Shown here piece by piece: positions 1 through 7,358 of a stretch of 36,039 nucleotides of DNA. The DNA is taken from assembly GCA_902806075.1 (NCBI GenBank), contig CADCVG010000050.1, positions 1-36,039 on the forward strand. The letters are read 5' to 3'. The notes under the pieces were generated by a model, which saw nothing but the letters and a program-made list of their open reading frames with translations, was not told the DNA's origin and ran no database searches. Each line of letters begins with the position of its first letter. Position 1 is the stretch's first letter. Made by a program: the position numbers and the translations under genes. The stretch comes from an uncultured Rubrobacteraceae bacterium (GTDB lineage Bacteria; Actinomycetota; Rubrobacteria; Rubrobacterales; Rubrobacteraceae).

Positions 1-315
1 AACACCTACATCGCCGGCCACCGCGTCGGCTTCCCGGGGACCGGCAGCGACCGGATCTTCTACGACTTGCCTTCGATGGCGGCAGGGGACGTGGTTAGCC
101 TCACGGACTCAAATGGGGAGGTATACAACTACCAGGTCAGCGAGGTCTTCGCCGTTACGCCGTTCGACGTGTGGGTTACGGCGCCTACGGGAAGCGACAT
201 GGTTTCACTGCAGGTGTGCACGGAGACACCAGAGGACTGGAGAACCATAGGACCAAAACTCATGGAGTCGGGACCTGAGTCAGGACGGCTAATAGTCCGA
301 GCTGTTAAAGTCTAA
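1..315 (+). CDS. Sortase, C-terminal part (5' end outside window)
   Basis: The reading frame is open from base 1 and ends at a TAA at 313-315. The visible 104 residues contain the sortase catalytic His in AGHR (near residue 9), the catalytic Cys in LQVC, and an Arg in GRLIVRA close to the end. Sortases are membrane-anchored transpeptidases that attach surface proteins to the wall or assemble pili. The spacing is unusual: the RLIV arginine lies 23 residues after the cysteine instead of about 8, because of an inserted loop containing Trp, Pro and Gly. Another Arg sits at +8. It is a diverged paralogue of the full sortase at 31011-31613. The signal anchor is outside the window, so the class is not certain. 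Confidence 0.85.
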   Translation, partial: NTYIAGHRVGFPGTGSDRIFYDLPSMAAGDVVSLTDSNGEVYNYQVSEVFAVTPFDVWVTAPTGSDMVSLQVCTETPEDWRTIGPKLMESGPESGRLIVRAVKV

Positions 316-343
316 CTAAGCAGCGCCGCAGAGATAAAGTAAT

Positions 344-380
344 GAGAGGGGCGCTCCAAATAGCGTCCCTCTTTCGTTTT
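344..380 (+). terminator. Rho-independent terminator after sortase
   Basis: The arm GAGGGGCGCT (346-355) pairs with AGCGTCCCTC (362-371), with one G-U pair, across a short CCAAAT-type loop. A T-rich tail (TTTCGTTTT) follows. It lies about 30 bases after the sortase stop and points the same way. The remaining bases up to 575 hold no convincing gene. Confidence 0.8.
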
Positions 381-575
381 ACCTGGGGTAACTTGTGTGA
401 TGCCGTCGCGCTGGGGGCAAGCGAATATAGACCGAAGGTGGGATGAAGGGGTAAGGCGGCCTTCTACTTACTCATCTCTCCGGGCTCAGGGTGCAATAAG
501 ATGATGGGGCGCGTTTTAATTCTTATGCCACGTTGTGGGCTCTCTGCCGACTTCCCGACTGGGCGCGGAGCCCCT

Positions 576-1400
576 TTATCTGATGCGGGGTGGTTCCTCT
601 TGGGTTGTCAAGGCGCCGTCGGCGCGTGCGCGGGGGTTACGCAGCAGGATCAGGCCATATCCGACGAAGCCTAGGGTGGTGGCGAGGACGAGCAGCAGGC
701 TCAGGTACGGGATTGTCTCGGGGGTGGAGAACTCGGTGGAGAGGCCAAGGACGAGGTGGAGCAGGATGGGCGGCCAGATCGAGGCTGTCCTCCAACGCAG
801 CGCCGCGTAGGTAAACCCGGTGCAGAAGGTTAGCACCGAGAGGTAGACGGTCTCCGGCCATGGAGCCGCTGGCGAGGACCCGAGCATAAAAAGCGTCCCG
901 GAGAGCAACGACGTCACTACCATCGCTCGCACTACTCCTTTGGGCGCCAGCACCCTCCAGAAGATACCCCGGTAGAGTGCCTCCTCGGCAAACGCCGCGA
1001 TGAGTATGCTCAGGAGCGCCGAGGCGAACAGGGTCGGTCCACGTATACCTACACCACCCAGGAAGGAGAGTGCGCAGACGAGGAGCGGTAAGAGGAGCAG
1101 AAGCGGGTTCCTCATGCGAGAGGGCCGCTCAAAGCCCGCCTCACGCCACCAGCCCAGCCCCGTGAGCAGGACGACGGCCAACAGGGCCGACATCAGTCTG
1201 TACAGGTTCTCGGCGCTCCTGAGGTCGGCGATAGCCTCCTCTCCTTGCGTCGGCTGCCTCACAAGCTCGGCCGGGAGGTTCTCCACGCTCGGGACCACGT
1301 AGGTCGGCAGGGCGGCCCTGCTGGCGAACGTGAGGCCGAAGAGCGCCAGGGCGAGCAGCAAGGAGAAGACCACGGGGTGTCGGGTTGCGAAGGTCTTCAC
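576..1400 (-). CDS. CPBP-family (CAAX-like) membrane protein, motif-degenerate
   Basis: A 275-residue polytopic membrane protein with about six to eight hydrophobic segments. It matches the CPBP/Abi family of intramembrane glutamic proteases through EEALYR at residues 139-144. The second motif, normally FxxxH, reads F171-MLG-S175. The third, normally HxxxN or similar, reads H215-LVL-G219, so two expected catalytic or metal positions are changed. The GTG at 1400 is preferred because it lies 14 bases after the stop of the upstream gene. An ATG at 1502 is open but would overlap that gene by nearly 90 bases with a non-membrane leader. It is last in the seven-gene operon starting at 5837. It may be a non-proteolytic family member. 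Confidence 0.72.
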   Translation of the reverse strand: MKTFATRHPVVFSLLLALALFGLTFASRAALPTYVVPSVENLPAELVRQPTQGEEAIADLRSAENLYRLMSALLAVVLLTGLGWWREAGFERPSRMRNPLLLLLPLLVCALSFLGGVGIRGPTLFASALLSILIAAFAEEALYRGIFWRVLAPKGVVRAMVVTSLLSGTLFMLGSSPAAPWPETVYLSVLTFCTGFTYAALRWRTASIWPPILLHLVLGLSTEFSTPETIPYLSLLLVLATTLGFVGYGLILLRNPRARADGALTTQEEPPRIR

Positions 1401-1414
1401 GCTTCTAGTGCGTT

Positions 1415-2359
1415 CTAAGGGTTCTTGGAGATCCGTGCAAGCCGGAAGAGGTCGTTGGCGAAGGTCTCTATCTTCTCCCGGAAAGTCAGCTTGTCGCGCC
1501 ATCCTTCGGGGATGGATGAGACTCCGTAAACTGCTCCGGCGAGTTGTCCGTAAACTGCTCCTGTGGTGTCGGCGTCGTCCCCGAGGTTGACGGCTGAGAG
1601 AGCGCCCTCCTCGAAAGTGTCCGTTGAGTAGAAGGCCCAGAGAGCAGCCTCCAGCGTGTGGACGACATAAGGTGTGGTTTCGATATTGTCCTCCGATTTT
1701 CGTTTGAAGGAGCCGGAAGCGATCTCGGCTATCTTAGGGGCAAGGGGGGCTACCTCTTGCCAGTAGCCGTCACCGGCAGGGCTGAAGTGGTCGGAGAGTA
1801 GAGCGTCCTTGCTCACGCCGTTGACCGCGCCACAGATCAGGGCTCCCAGGTAACGGCAGGCGTCCACGGCCTCCTTCGCGCCGTGGGTGGTGATGGAGCT
1901 CTCGGCGGACCTCTCTATCGCCGTCGCCGGGTGTGAGGCGAAGAAGAGCGGGACGGGGGTGAGGCGCATGATCGAGCCGTTCCCCGCTGTGTACGGGTCC
2001 GTCGAGCCGCTGTGTGGATCTCCGGTCCGCTCGAAGTTACTCAGGGCCGCGCTGGTCGTCCCTCCGATATCGAAGCAGTAGCCCTTGCTGCTCAGGTGGC
2101 CTTCGCGCCACCACCGGACGTAGCGTTCGAGTTGGTCCGTCAGGTTCATCTCCTGGCACTCGATCAGGCTCTCAGCCAGACACAGCGCCATCGAGGTATC
2201 GTCTGTCCACTGCCCGGCCTCCAGCCGGTGTGGCCCGCCACCGACGATGTCCGTGACAGGCTCAAGCGTCTCCCGATCCTCGAACTCGACCGTGCCGCCC
2301 AGAGCATCCCCGGCTGCAAGCCCAAGCAAGGCTCCCCGGTAACGCTCTACCTGCTCCAT
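1415..2359 (-). CDS. ADP-ribosylglycohydrolase family protein (DraG/ARH-like)
   Basis: 314 residues, the usual length for the ARH/DraG fold. These enzymes remove ADP-ribose from proteins, nucleic acids or small molecules, using two Mg ions. Metal ligands are visible at both ends: TDDTSM at 52-57, and DDADT near 261-265 close to the C-terminus. An N-terminal GLAAGDALGG helix typical of the family is also present. The start overlaps the phosphatase stop by 13 bases, so the two are probably translationally coupled. The substrate cannot be told. The pairing with a phosphatase is the main clue and may point to a substrate carrying both phosphate and ADP-ribose (inference). Confidence 0.88.
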   Translation of the reverse strand: MEQVERYRGALLGLAAGDALGGTVEFEDRETLEPVTDIVGGGPHRLEAGQWTDDTSMALCLAESLIECQEMNLTDQLERYVRWWREGHLSSKGYCFDIGGTTSAALSNFERTGDPHSGSTDPYTAGNGSIMRLTPVPLFFASHPATAIERSAESSITTHGAKEAVDACRYLGALICGAVNGVSKDALLSDHFSPAGDGYWQEVAPLAPKIAEIASGSFKRKSEDNIETTPYVVHTLEAALWAFYSTDTFEEGALSAVNLGDDADTTGAVYGQLAGAVYGVSSIPEGWRDKLTFREKIETFANDLFRLARISKNP

Positions 2360-2919
2360 TTCCCCCTGTACCTCTTGGCGAACTCGCGGACGTATTCTCT
2401 TTGCGGTTCCGTCTCTGGAACTTCATTTTTTCTAGCGGCGCTCGCAATTTTCATGGCGTCATCCGCGTCGTGTCCGAGCCCGACGAGGACGGAGGAGATG
2501 ACCGTGCCGGTGCGTCCGATACCACCGCGACAGTGGACGACGGTGTTCCGGCCCTCGCGCAGGAAGCCGGCGATCCTACCGACGAGGTCGGCGTATTCTT
2601 CGACCTGCTCTTCGCGGGGGATGTCGACATCGACGATTGGGAATTCCTCGACGGCGATGCCCGATGCCTCCGCCTCCTCAGCGTAGCCTTCCAACTCGTA
2701 CAATTCGTACTCGTGATTCTCGATGAGCGAGACGAGCACATCGGTCCTCCAGTGGTCCCGCAGACGTTGCATGTCCGTCCTCATGTCGCGGTCCCAGTTC
2801 CAGTCCTTCACTCCCGGCGCGAGCGTCATGCCGAGAGTGCCGGAGCCTTTCGGCAGACCGAGCGCTTCATTGGGTATACAGTCCACCCGGATCGGGCAAT
2901 CTTTCGAGTTGCGGTCCAA
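2347..2919 (-). CDS. CDKN3-like dual-specificity/tyrosine phosphatase
   Basis: The cysteine-phosphatase signature HCRGGIGRTG is present, with catalytic Cys at about residue 130 and Arg at about 136. A VDVDIP loop upstream can supply the acid Asp. The N-terminal half (GTLGMTLAPGVKDWNWDRD) resembles the CDKN3 phosphatase domain rather than low-molecular-weight PTPs. I chose the TTG at 2919 because GGTAGGAGGG sits about 5 bases upstream of it, just after the stop of the preceding gene. The in-frame ATG at 2949 would overlap that gene by 20 bases and has no ribosome site. It is fifth in the operon from 5837 and overlaps the ADP-ribosylglycohydrolase by 13 bases. Confidence 0.85.
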   Translation of the reverse strand: MDRNSKDCPIRVDCIPNEALGLPKGSGTLGMTLAPGVKDWNWDRDMRTDMQRLRDHWRTDVLVSLIENHEYELYELEGYAEEAEASGIAVEEFPIVDVDIPREEQVEEYADLVGRIAGFLREGRNTVVHCRGGIGRTGTVISSVLVGLGHDADDAMKIASAARKNEVPETEPQREYVREFAKRYRGKWSR

Positions 2920-2929
2920 TATGTCCCTC

Positions 2930-3187
2930 CTACCTCGGCTCGTAGACATCGTAGAGGATCGGCTCGATACCCTCGTCGCTCACCCCCGAGCGGTACTGGA
3001 TGTAGTAGGCGCGCTGGAGGTAGGCCAGCGCGGTCTTTATGCGGCCCTGGAGCTCGGGGACCGCGGCCTCTATCCCGGCGAGCTTCTCGGTGTCGAGGAT
3101 CACGTCCTCCTCGTCGTTGTTTTGCCACTCCTCCCATAGAATGCGCCAGAGGGTATCTAACTCGGGGGAGAGGGGTTCGCGTTGCAT
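2930..3187 (-). CDS. Hypothetical 85-residue acidic protein
   Basis: No family recognised. The protein is acidic and mostly helical in character, with aromatic clusters (LWRILWEEW near the N-terminus; AYLQRAYYIQYR in the second half). It has no cysteine, signal peptide or membrane segment. Its ATG follows the moaB stop with no gap, and its stop lies 10 bases before the phosphatase TTG, so it is part of the operon. Codon use matches its neighbours, which supports a real gene. It could be a small partner of the phosphatase or of MoaB, but nothing in the sequence decides this. Confidence 0.65.
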   Translation of the reverse strand: MQREPLSPELDTLWRILWEEWQNNDEEDVILDTEKLAGIEAAVPELQGRIKTALAYLQRAYYIQYRSGVSDEGIEPILYDVYEPR

Positions 3188-3727
3188 CTAACGGTCCTCC
3201 GTCCTGTGCTTGCGTAGCTCGAAGACGACGTGCGGAAGCTCCGGCACGAGCAACTTCTCCATCGCGAGACGCACCGCGTTCGACGAGCCGGGCAGGCAGG
3301 CGACGAACTTCGAGCCGGATGCGGTCGTGACCGAGCCCGCTACCGCGCGGCTCAACATCGCCGCCGCGCCAATCTCCTCGTAGGAGAGCATCCTGAAGAG
3401 TTCGCCGAACCCATCAAGCCTCTTCTCTATCGTGCGCGAGACCACTTCGTAGGTGGTGTCCCGGCCGGATATGCCGGTCCCGCCGGTGGTGATCACGGCA
3501 TCCACGTCCTCGTCGGCGAGGAGACCCTGCAGGAGCTCCTGTATCCGGGGGGCGTCGTCCCGCACGATCTCGCGGCGGGGGATCTCGTGTCCGGCCTCCC
3601 GCATGAGCTCTACGATGATGTTGCCGCCGGTGTCGGTCTCGGGGGTACGGGTATCGCTTATGGTGAGCACGGCGACCCGTATCTTCTCCGGCGACGCCTC
3701 CCGGTGTTTCCGGGCGCTCTCGCTCAC
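3188..3727 (-). CDS. moaB: Molybdenum cofactor biosynthesis protein MoaB/MogA
   Basis: 179 residues of the MoCF-binding fold: SDTRTPETDTGG near 24-35, TGGTG at 81-85 and SGRD at 87-90. The C-terminal LPGSSNAVRLAMEKLLVPELPH is typical of the family. MogA/MoaB-type proteins adenylylate molybdopterin before molybdate insertion. Here the natural client is the molybdopterin nitrate reductase at 15505. The GTG start at 3727 overlaps the MBL hydrolase stop as GTGA, so the two genes are coupled. No other moa or moe genes lie in this window. MoaB and MogA cannot be separated with certainty by eye. Confidence 0.9.
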   Translation of the reverse strand: MSESARKHREASPEKIRVAVLTISDTRTPETDTGGNIIVELMREAGHEIPRREIVRDDAPRIQELLQGLLADEDVDAVITTGGTGISGRDTTYEVVSRTIEKRLDGFGELFRMLSYEEIGAAAMLSRAVAGSVTTASGSKFVACLPGSSNAVRLAMEKLLVPELPHVVFELRKHRTEDR

Positions 3728-4362
3728 AGGACGCCGCCCCCACGCAGGAACGGGTTGGTCTGCCGCTCGCGGCCGATGTTGGTCTCGGGGCCGTGGCCGG
3801 AGAGGACGCGCGTAGCGTCCGGGAGAGGCAGGAGTTTCTCCGAGATGCTCTGCATCAGGAGGTCCATGCTGCCGCCCGGCAGGTCCACCCTGCCGACGCT
3901 CCCGGCGAAGAGCGCGTCGCCCGAGAAGACTATTTCCTGTTCCTCGGCGTAGAACGCGAGGTGCCCCGGCGCGTGGCCCGGCGTGTATAGAGAGCGGAGA
4001 CGGATGCCACCAACCTCCAGCACCTCGTCGTCGGTTATGTGCTGGTCTACCGCGGGCACTTTACCGAACCTCATGCCCATCATTATCGCTTGCTGGGGAA
4101 GGGTCTTCATCATAGCTTCGGCCTCCTCGTGCATGAGGACCGGGCAGAGGTACTCGTCGACGAGCTGGGCTATCGCGCCGACGTGGTCTATGTGGGCGTG
4201 GGTGATGATGATCTTTGTGATCTCGAGCTTTGTCCTCTCGACGTTGAGCGCGATGCGGGCGGCCTCGTCGCCCGGGTCTATGAGCGCTCCTGCCCCGGAT
4301 TCGTCCCCGATGATGTAGCAGTTCTCCTGGAACGGTCCGACGGTGACCATCTCGACGATCAT
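3724..4362 (-). CDS. MBL-fold metallo-hydrolase (glyoxalase II-like)
   Basis: 212 residues with the metallo-beta-lactamase zinc motif HAHIDH at 55-60. Further ligands are likely in TPGHAPGH, FSGD and the C-terminal LSGHGPET. The size and the GPFQENCYI N-terminus match the widespread glyoxalase II-like/YcbL group of small thioester or lactone hydrolases. That group lacks the full glutathione-binding C-terminal domain of classical glyoxalase II. It overlaps pepA upstream by 4 bases (ATGA) and moaB downstream by 4 bases (GTGA). The physiological substrate is unknown. A thiol ester is plausible. Confidence 0.88.
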   Translation of the reverse strand: MIVEMVTVGPFQENCYIIGDESGAGALIDPGDEAARIALNVERTKLEITKIIITHAHIDHVGAIAQLVDEYLCPVLMHEEAEAMMKTLPQQAIMMGMRFGKVPAVDQHITDDEVLEVGGIRLRSLYTPGHAPGHLAFYAEEQEIVFSGDALFAGSVGRVDLPGGSMDLLMQSISEKLLPLPDATRVLSGHGPETNIGRERQTNPFLRGGGVL

Positions 4363-5837
4363 CGCGTCACCTCAACGGCCCGGTCTCCCGCCCGTCCCCG
4401 CAGGAACTCGACGAGCAGGCGCGCCGGCGTCCCCGATGCGCCCTTCGGCGTGTAGGCGTTCTTCGACTTGCCGTAAGCGGTGCCGGCGATGTCCAGGTGT
4501 ACCCACGGGTAATCCACGAACTCCTTCAGAAAGGCCCCGGCGGTAAGCGCCCCACCGGGACGTCCACCGGAGTTCTTCAGGTCGGCGGTCTCTCCCTTCG
4601 TCTGCTCGGTGTACTCGTCGAAGAGGGGTAGGTGCCAGGCGCGCTCGCCCGCCGCCTCGCCCGCCTTCTGTACCTCGGCGATAAGCGCTTCGTCGTTGCC
4701 CATGAGCCCGGAGGCGTGGTGGCCCAGAGCCACGACGCAAGCGCCGGTGAGGGTGGCGCAGTCTATGACGGCGGCGGGCTCGTAACGCTTCGCGTAGGAG
4801 AGGGCGTCGGCCAGGATCAGGCGTCCCTCGGCGTCGGTGGTGACGATCTCGACGGTCTTGCCAGAGTGGAGCTCGAGCACGTCGCCGGGCTTGAAGGCGT
4901 TCCCGGCGGGCAGGTTCTCGGTGGCCGGGACGAGGGCGATTACGTTGAGCGCCAGGTCCAGGGCGCCCACGGCCTCCATCGCGCCCAGAACGGCGGCCCC
5001 ACCACTCATGTCGTACTTCATCTCGTCCATCCCGCCGGATGGCTTTATGGAGATGCCGCCGGAATCGAAGGTAACGGCCTTGCCGACGAGGACGACGGGG
5101 GCCTCCTCCCCGCCCTTGCGATGCTCCAGCACGATGAACCGCGGCTCGTTGGCGGCGGAGCGGCCGACCGTAGCGAGACCGTTTAGCCCCTCATCCTCGA
5201 TGCCGGCCCGGTCAAAGATGTTCGCCTGCATGCTGTATCGCTCGGCTATCTCGCGCGCCTTGCCGGCGAGGTACTCCGGGGTCGCCTCGTTGGAGGGCTC
5301 GTTGGCCAGGTCCCGGGCGAGGACGGTAGCCGCCGCGGTCTTTGCTCCGGTCTGTGCGGCGGCCGCGACGTCCTCGTCGTCGGAGATAAGGTTAAAGGTC
5401 TCTAGCTCGCTGCTCCGGGCGGCCGTCTTGTGCCGGTCGAACCGGTATGCGCCGAGGACCGCACCTTCGGCCGCGGCTTCGGCGGCGGCGACGCGTGCCG
5501 CCGATCCCTCGGTGACGTGCAGGGCGAAGGCCGCGTCGTCGAGCTTGAGGGTCTGGGCTCGCTTTGCGGCGGTTGCGGCGGCGCGACGGAGCTTGTCGAG
5601 GGTGAAGGAGGAGCGGTCCCCCAGGCCCACGAGCAGCAGCCGGGGAGTGGTCAGACCTTGCGGGGCGTAGACGAGGGCCGTCTCGCCGTCCTTGCCGGAG
5701 AAGTCTCCGTTAGAGAGGATGCTTGCCACGGCCTCGTTTAGCTCCTCGGGAGGAGATTCGTCCTTGTGGAGGCAGACAGCCAGCAACCCGGCTGATACCT
5801 CCGTAAGTGATCCGCTTATCGCGCCGATCCCGATCAA
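4359..5837 (-). CDS. pepA: Leucyl aminopeptidase (M17 cytosol aminopeptidase)
   Basis: 492 residues with the M17 architecture: a variable N-terminal macro-like domain and a C-terminal catalytic domain. The catalytic half shows VGKAVTFDSGGISIKPSGG (metal and lysine site), MKYDMSGGAAVLG, and the signature TTDAEGRL, where the usual first Asn is Thr. The enzyme releases N-terminal residues from peptides with two divalent metals, usually as a cytosolic hexamer. The start is the TTG at 5837, with GAGGAGG about 7 bases upstream. It is the first gene of the operon running to 576 and is divergent from the transferase gene at 5949. Confidence 0.95.
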   Translation of the reverse strand: MIGIGAISGSLTEVSAGLLAVCLHKDESPPEELNEAVASILSNGDFSGKDGETALVYAPQGLTTPRLLLVGLGDRSSFTLDKLRRAAATAAKRAQTLKLDDAAFALHVTEGSAARVAAAEAAAEGAVLGAYRFDRHKTAARSSELETFNLISDDEDVAAAAQTGAKTAAATVLARDLANEPSNEATPEYLAGKAREIAERYSMQANIFDRAGIEDEGLNGLATVGRSAANEPRFIVLEHRKGGEEAPVVLVGKAVTFDSGGISIKPSGGMDEMKYDMSGGAAVLGAMEAVGALDLALNVIALVPATENLPAGNAFKPGDVLELHSGKTVEIVTTDAEGRLILADALSYAKRYEPAAVIDCATLTGACVVALGHHASGLMGNDEALIAEVQKAGEAAGERAWHLPLFDEYTEQTKGETADLKNSGGRPGGALTAGAFLKEFVDYPWVHLDIAGTAYGKSKNAYTPKGASGTPARLLVEFLRGRAGDRAVEVTR

Positions 5838-5909
5838 ACCCTGCCTCCTCGTGTTCGCCGATTCCTTTGGCCGCGTAGATTATAGGGCAAAGGGACTCCT
5901 GGTCTCGTC

Positions 5910-5939
5910 TGGAAATGGACTCTCCGGATAGCCTATACT
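5910..5939 (+). promoter_or_regulatory. Promoter for the transferase pair, probably leaderless
   Basis: A TATACT -10 box lies at 5934-5939, with a weak TGGAAA -35 at 5910-5915. The -10 box ends only 9 bases before the ATG at 5949, and no Shine-Dalgarno sequence precedes that ATG. This suggests transcription starting at or next to the start codon. Confidence 0.5.
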
Positions 5940-5948
5940 CGCTGACCG

Positions 5949-6653
5949 ATGAAGATCTGCGTGGTGATCCCCACCCTCAACGAGGCCGAGAACATAGGCG
6001 CTCTCCTCGAACGGCTCTCTCGAGCGCCGGGCGTCGGGGAGGTCGTTGTCTCCGACGGCGGATCGACGGACGGCACCCCGGAGCTTGTGCGGTCTCCGGT
6101 CCGGCTGGTCCGCTCGGCGGCGGGACGTGGCGTACAGCTCAACGCCGGGGCGAGGGCTGCGTCGGGGGACGTGCTCCTCTTCCTGCACGCTGACGTCACG
6201 CCCCCGGTGGACGTTGCGTTCCAGATCCGGGACGCCATCGGCGCGGGCCACGTCGGCGGGAACTTCCGGCTGCGCTACCCTGGAGGTGGCCTCCTCGGGC
6301 ATTGGCTGGAGGCCCTTATCGTGCCCTTCTACCGCACCCTGGGTCGCTACTACGGGGACTCGGGCATCTTTGTGAGGCGAGACGTCTACGAGCGGGTGGG
6401 CGGGTTCCCGGAGGTTCCCGTGATGGAGGACGTCGTCTTCGTCCGCCGGATGGAGGCCGCAGGCAAGACTGCTTACCTTCCTGGCCCGATGGTGAGCTCG
6501 CCACGCCGCTGGGAGAAGCGCCCCCTGCGTACCCTCCTGCTCTGGGGCTTCATGCAGACGGCCTTCGCCTTCGGCGCGAGCCCCCACAGCCTCGCCTCCT
6601 TCTACAAGGCTCACAATAGCGGCGGCGGGCGACCAGAAGAGAATGCCTCCTGA
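5949..6653 (+). CDS. GT2-like glycosyltransferase, TIGR04283 family
   Basis: 234 residues of the GT-A fold: VVIPTLNEAENIG at the N-terminus, VVVSDGGSTDGT, then FLHAD as the DxD-type metal motif, and MEDVVFVRRM near residue 160. It matches the TIGR04283 transferases (rSAM/selenodomain-associated transferase 2, often labelled arsenosugar glycosyltransferase). These almost always pair with a TIGR04282 protein, as happens here directly downstream. No radical-SAM arsenosugar gene is visible in the window, so the arsenic link is a family label only. The ATG lacks a ribosome site and may be leaderless. Confidence 0.88.
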   Translation: MKICVVIPTLNEAENIGALLERLSRAPGVGEVVVSDGGSTDGTPELVRSPVRLVRSAAGRGVQLNAGARAASGDVLLFLHADVTPPVDVAFQIRDAIGAGHVGGNFRLRYPGGGLLGHWLEALIVPFYRTLGRYYGDSGIFVRRDVYERVGGFPEVPVMEDVVFVRRMEAAGKTAYLPGPMVSSPRRWEKRPLRTLLLWGFMQTAFAFGASPHSLASFYKAHNSGGGRPEENAS

Positions 6654-6667
6654 GTCGTCTCCTCGTC

Positions 6668-7288
6668 ATGGCGAAGGCCCCGGTCCCCGGGAACGTCAAG
6701 ACCCGCCTGCGCCTCCCACCCGAAGAGGCCGCCGCCCTACAGGCCGCCCTCATCCGCGACACGGTGGAGAAGACCCGCTCCGTAGGCCCTGTTACTGTGT
6801 CCGCCACCCCGCCCGAGAGCCTGCACCTCATCGGGCCACTTCTCCCCGGAGGCGTACGGCTCGTCGTGCAGAGAGGAGAGGATCTCGGAGAGAGGATGCT
6901 AGACGCCGCGTCGCGCCTCTTCGAGGAGGGGCCGGAGCCCGTGATCATCCTCGGCACGGACGCCCCGACCCTGCCGCTCGCGCGTATAGAAGAAGCGGCC
7001 CATGCTTTAAATACTCACGACGCGTCCATCGTGCCGAGCGAGGACGGCGGATACGTCCTCATCGGGCTACGAAACCCTTACGAAGCCCTCTTCCGCGACA
7101 TCGCATGGTCTACCGAAACCGTTTACAGAGAGACAGTGGCGAAGGCCCAGAGAGCCGGCCTCTCCGTGCATAAGGGCGCAACCCACTACGACGTGGACAC
7201 CCCTGAAGACCTCGCCCGCCTCAAAACAGAGCTGCAAGACCACCCGGAGCTATCTCCACACACCGCGGAGCTTATAGAAACCCTGTAG
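6668..7288 (+). CDS. TIGR04282 family transferase (GT-A nucleotidyl/glycosyltransferase-like)
   Basis: 206 residues. MAKAPVPGNVKTRL at the start, ILGTDAPTLP in the middle and EDGGYVLIGL define TIGR04282 (rSAM/selenodomain-associated transferase 1, DUF2064), which resembles CofC/MobA-type nucleotidyltransferases. It follows the TIGR04283 gene by 14 bases. The family's conserved first strand (LSRLLV) is encoded in frame upstream of this ATG, back to a CTG at 6650 that overlaps the previous stop. The true start may therefore be that CTG. The two proteins probably act on the same unknown acceptor. Confidence 0.85.
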   Translation: MAKAPVPGNVKTRLRLPPEEAAALQAALIRDTVEKTRSVGPVTVSATPPESLHLIGPLLPGGVRLVVQRGEDLGERMLDAASRLFEEGPEPVIILGTDAPTLPLARIEEAAHALNTHDASIVPSEDGGYVLIGLRNPYEALFRDIAWSTETVYRETVAKAQRAGLSVHKGATHYDVDTPEDLARLKTELQDHPELSPHTAELIETL

Positions 7289-7297
7289 ACGAAGAAA

Positions 7298-7324
7298 GGG
7301 CGCGGACCACTTCGGTCCACGCCC
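7298..7324 (-). terminator. Terminator of glnA
   Basis: GGGCGCGGACC (7298-7308) pairs with GGTCCACGCCC (7314-7324) with one mismatch. Read on the minus strand it is followed by TTTCTTC, as expected for a terminator after the glutamine synthetase gene. It also lies 10 bases after the stop of the convergent transferase gene. Confidence 0.7.
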
Positions 7325-7358
7325 CAAAAGCTGGCTTCTGATAGCTGAAGACTGACAG

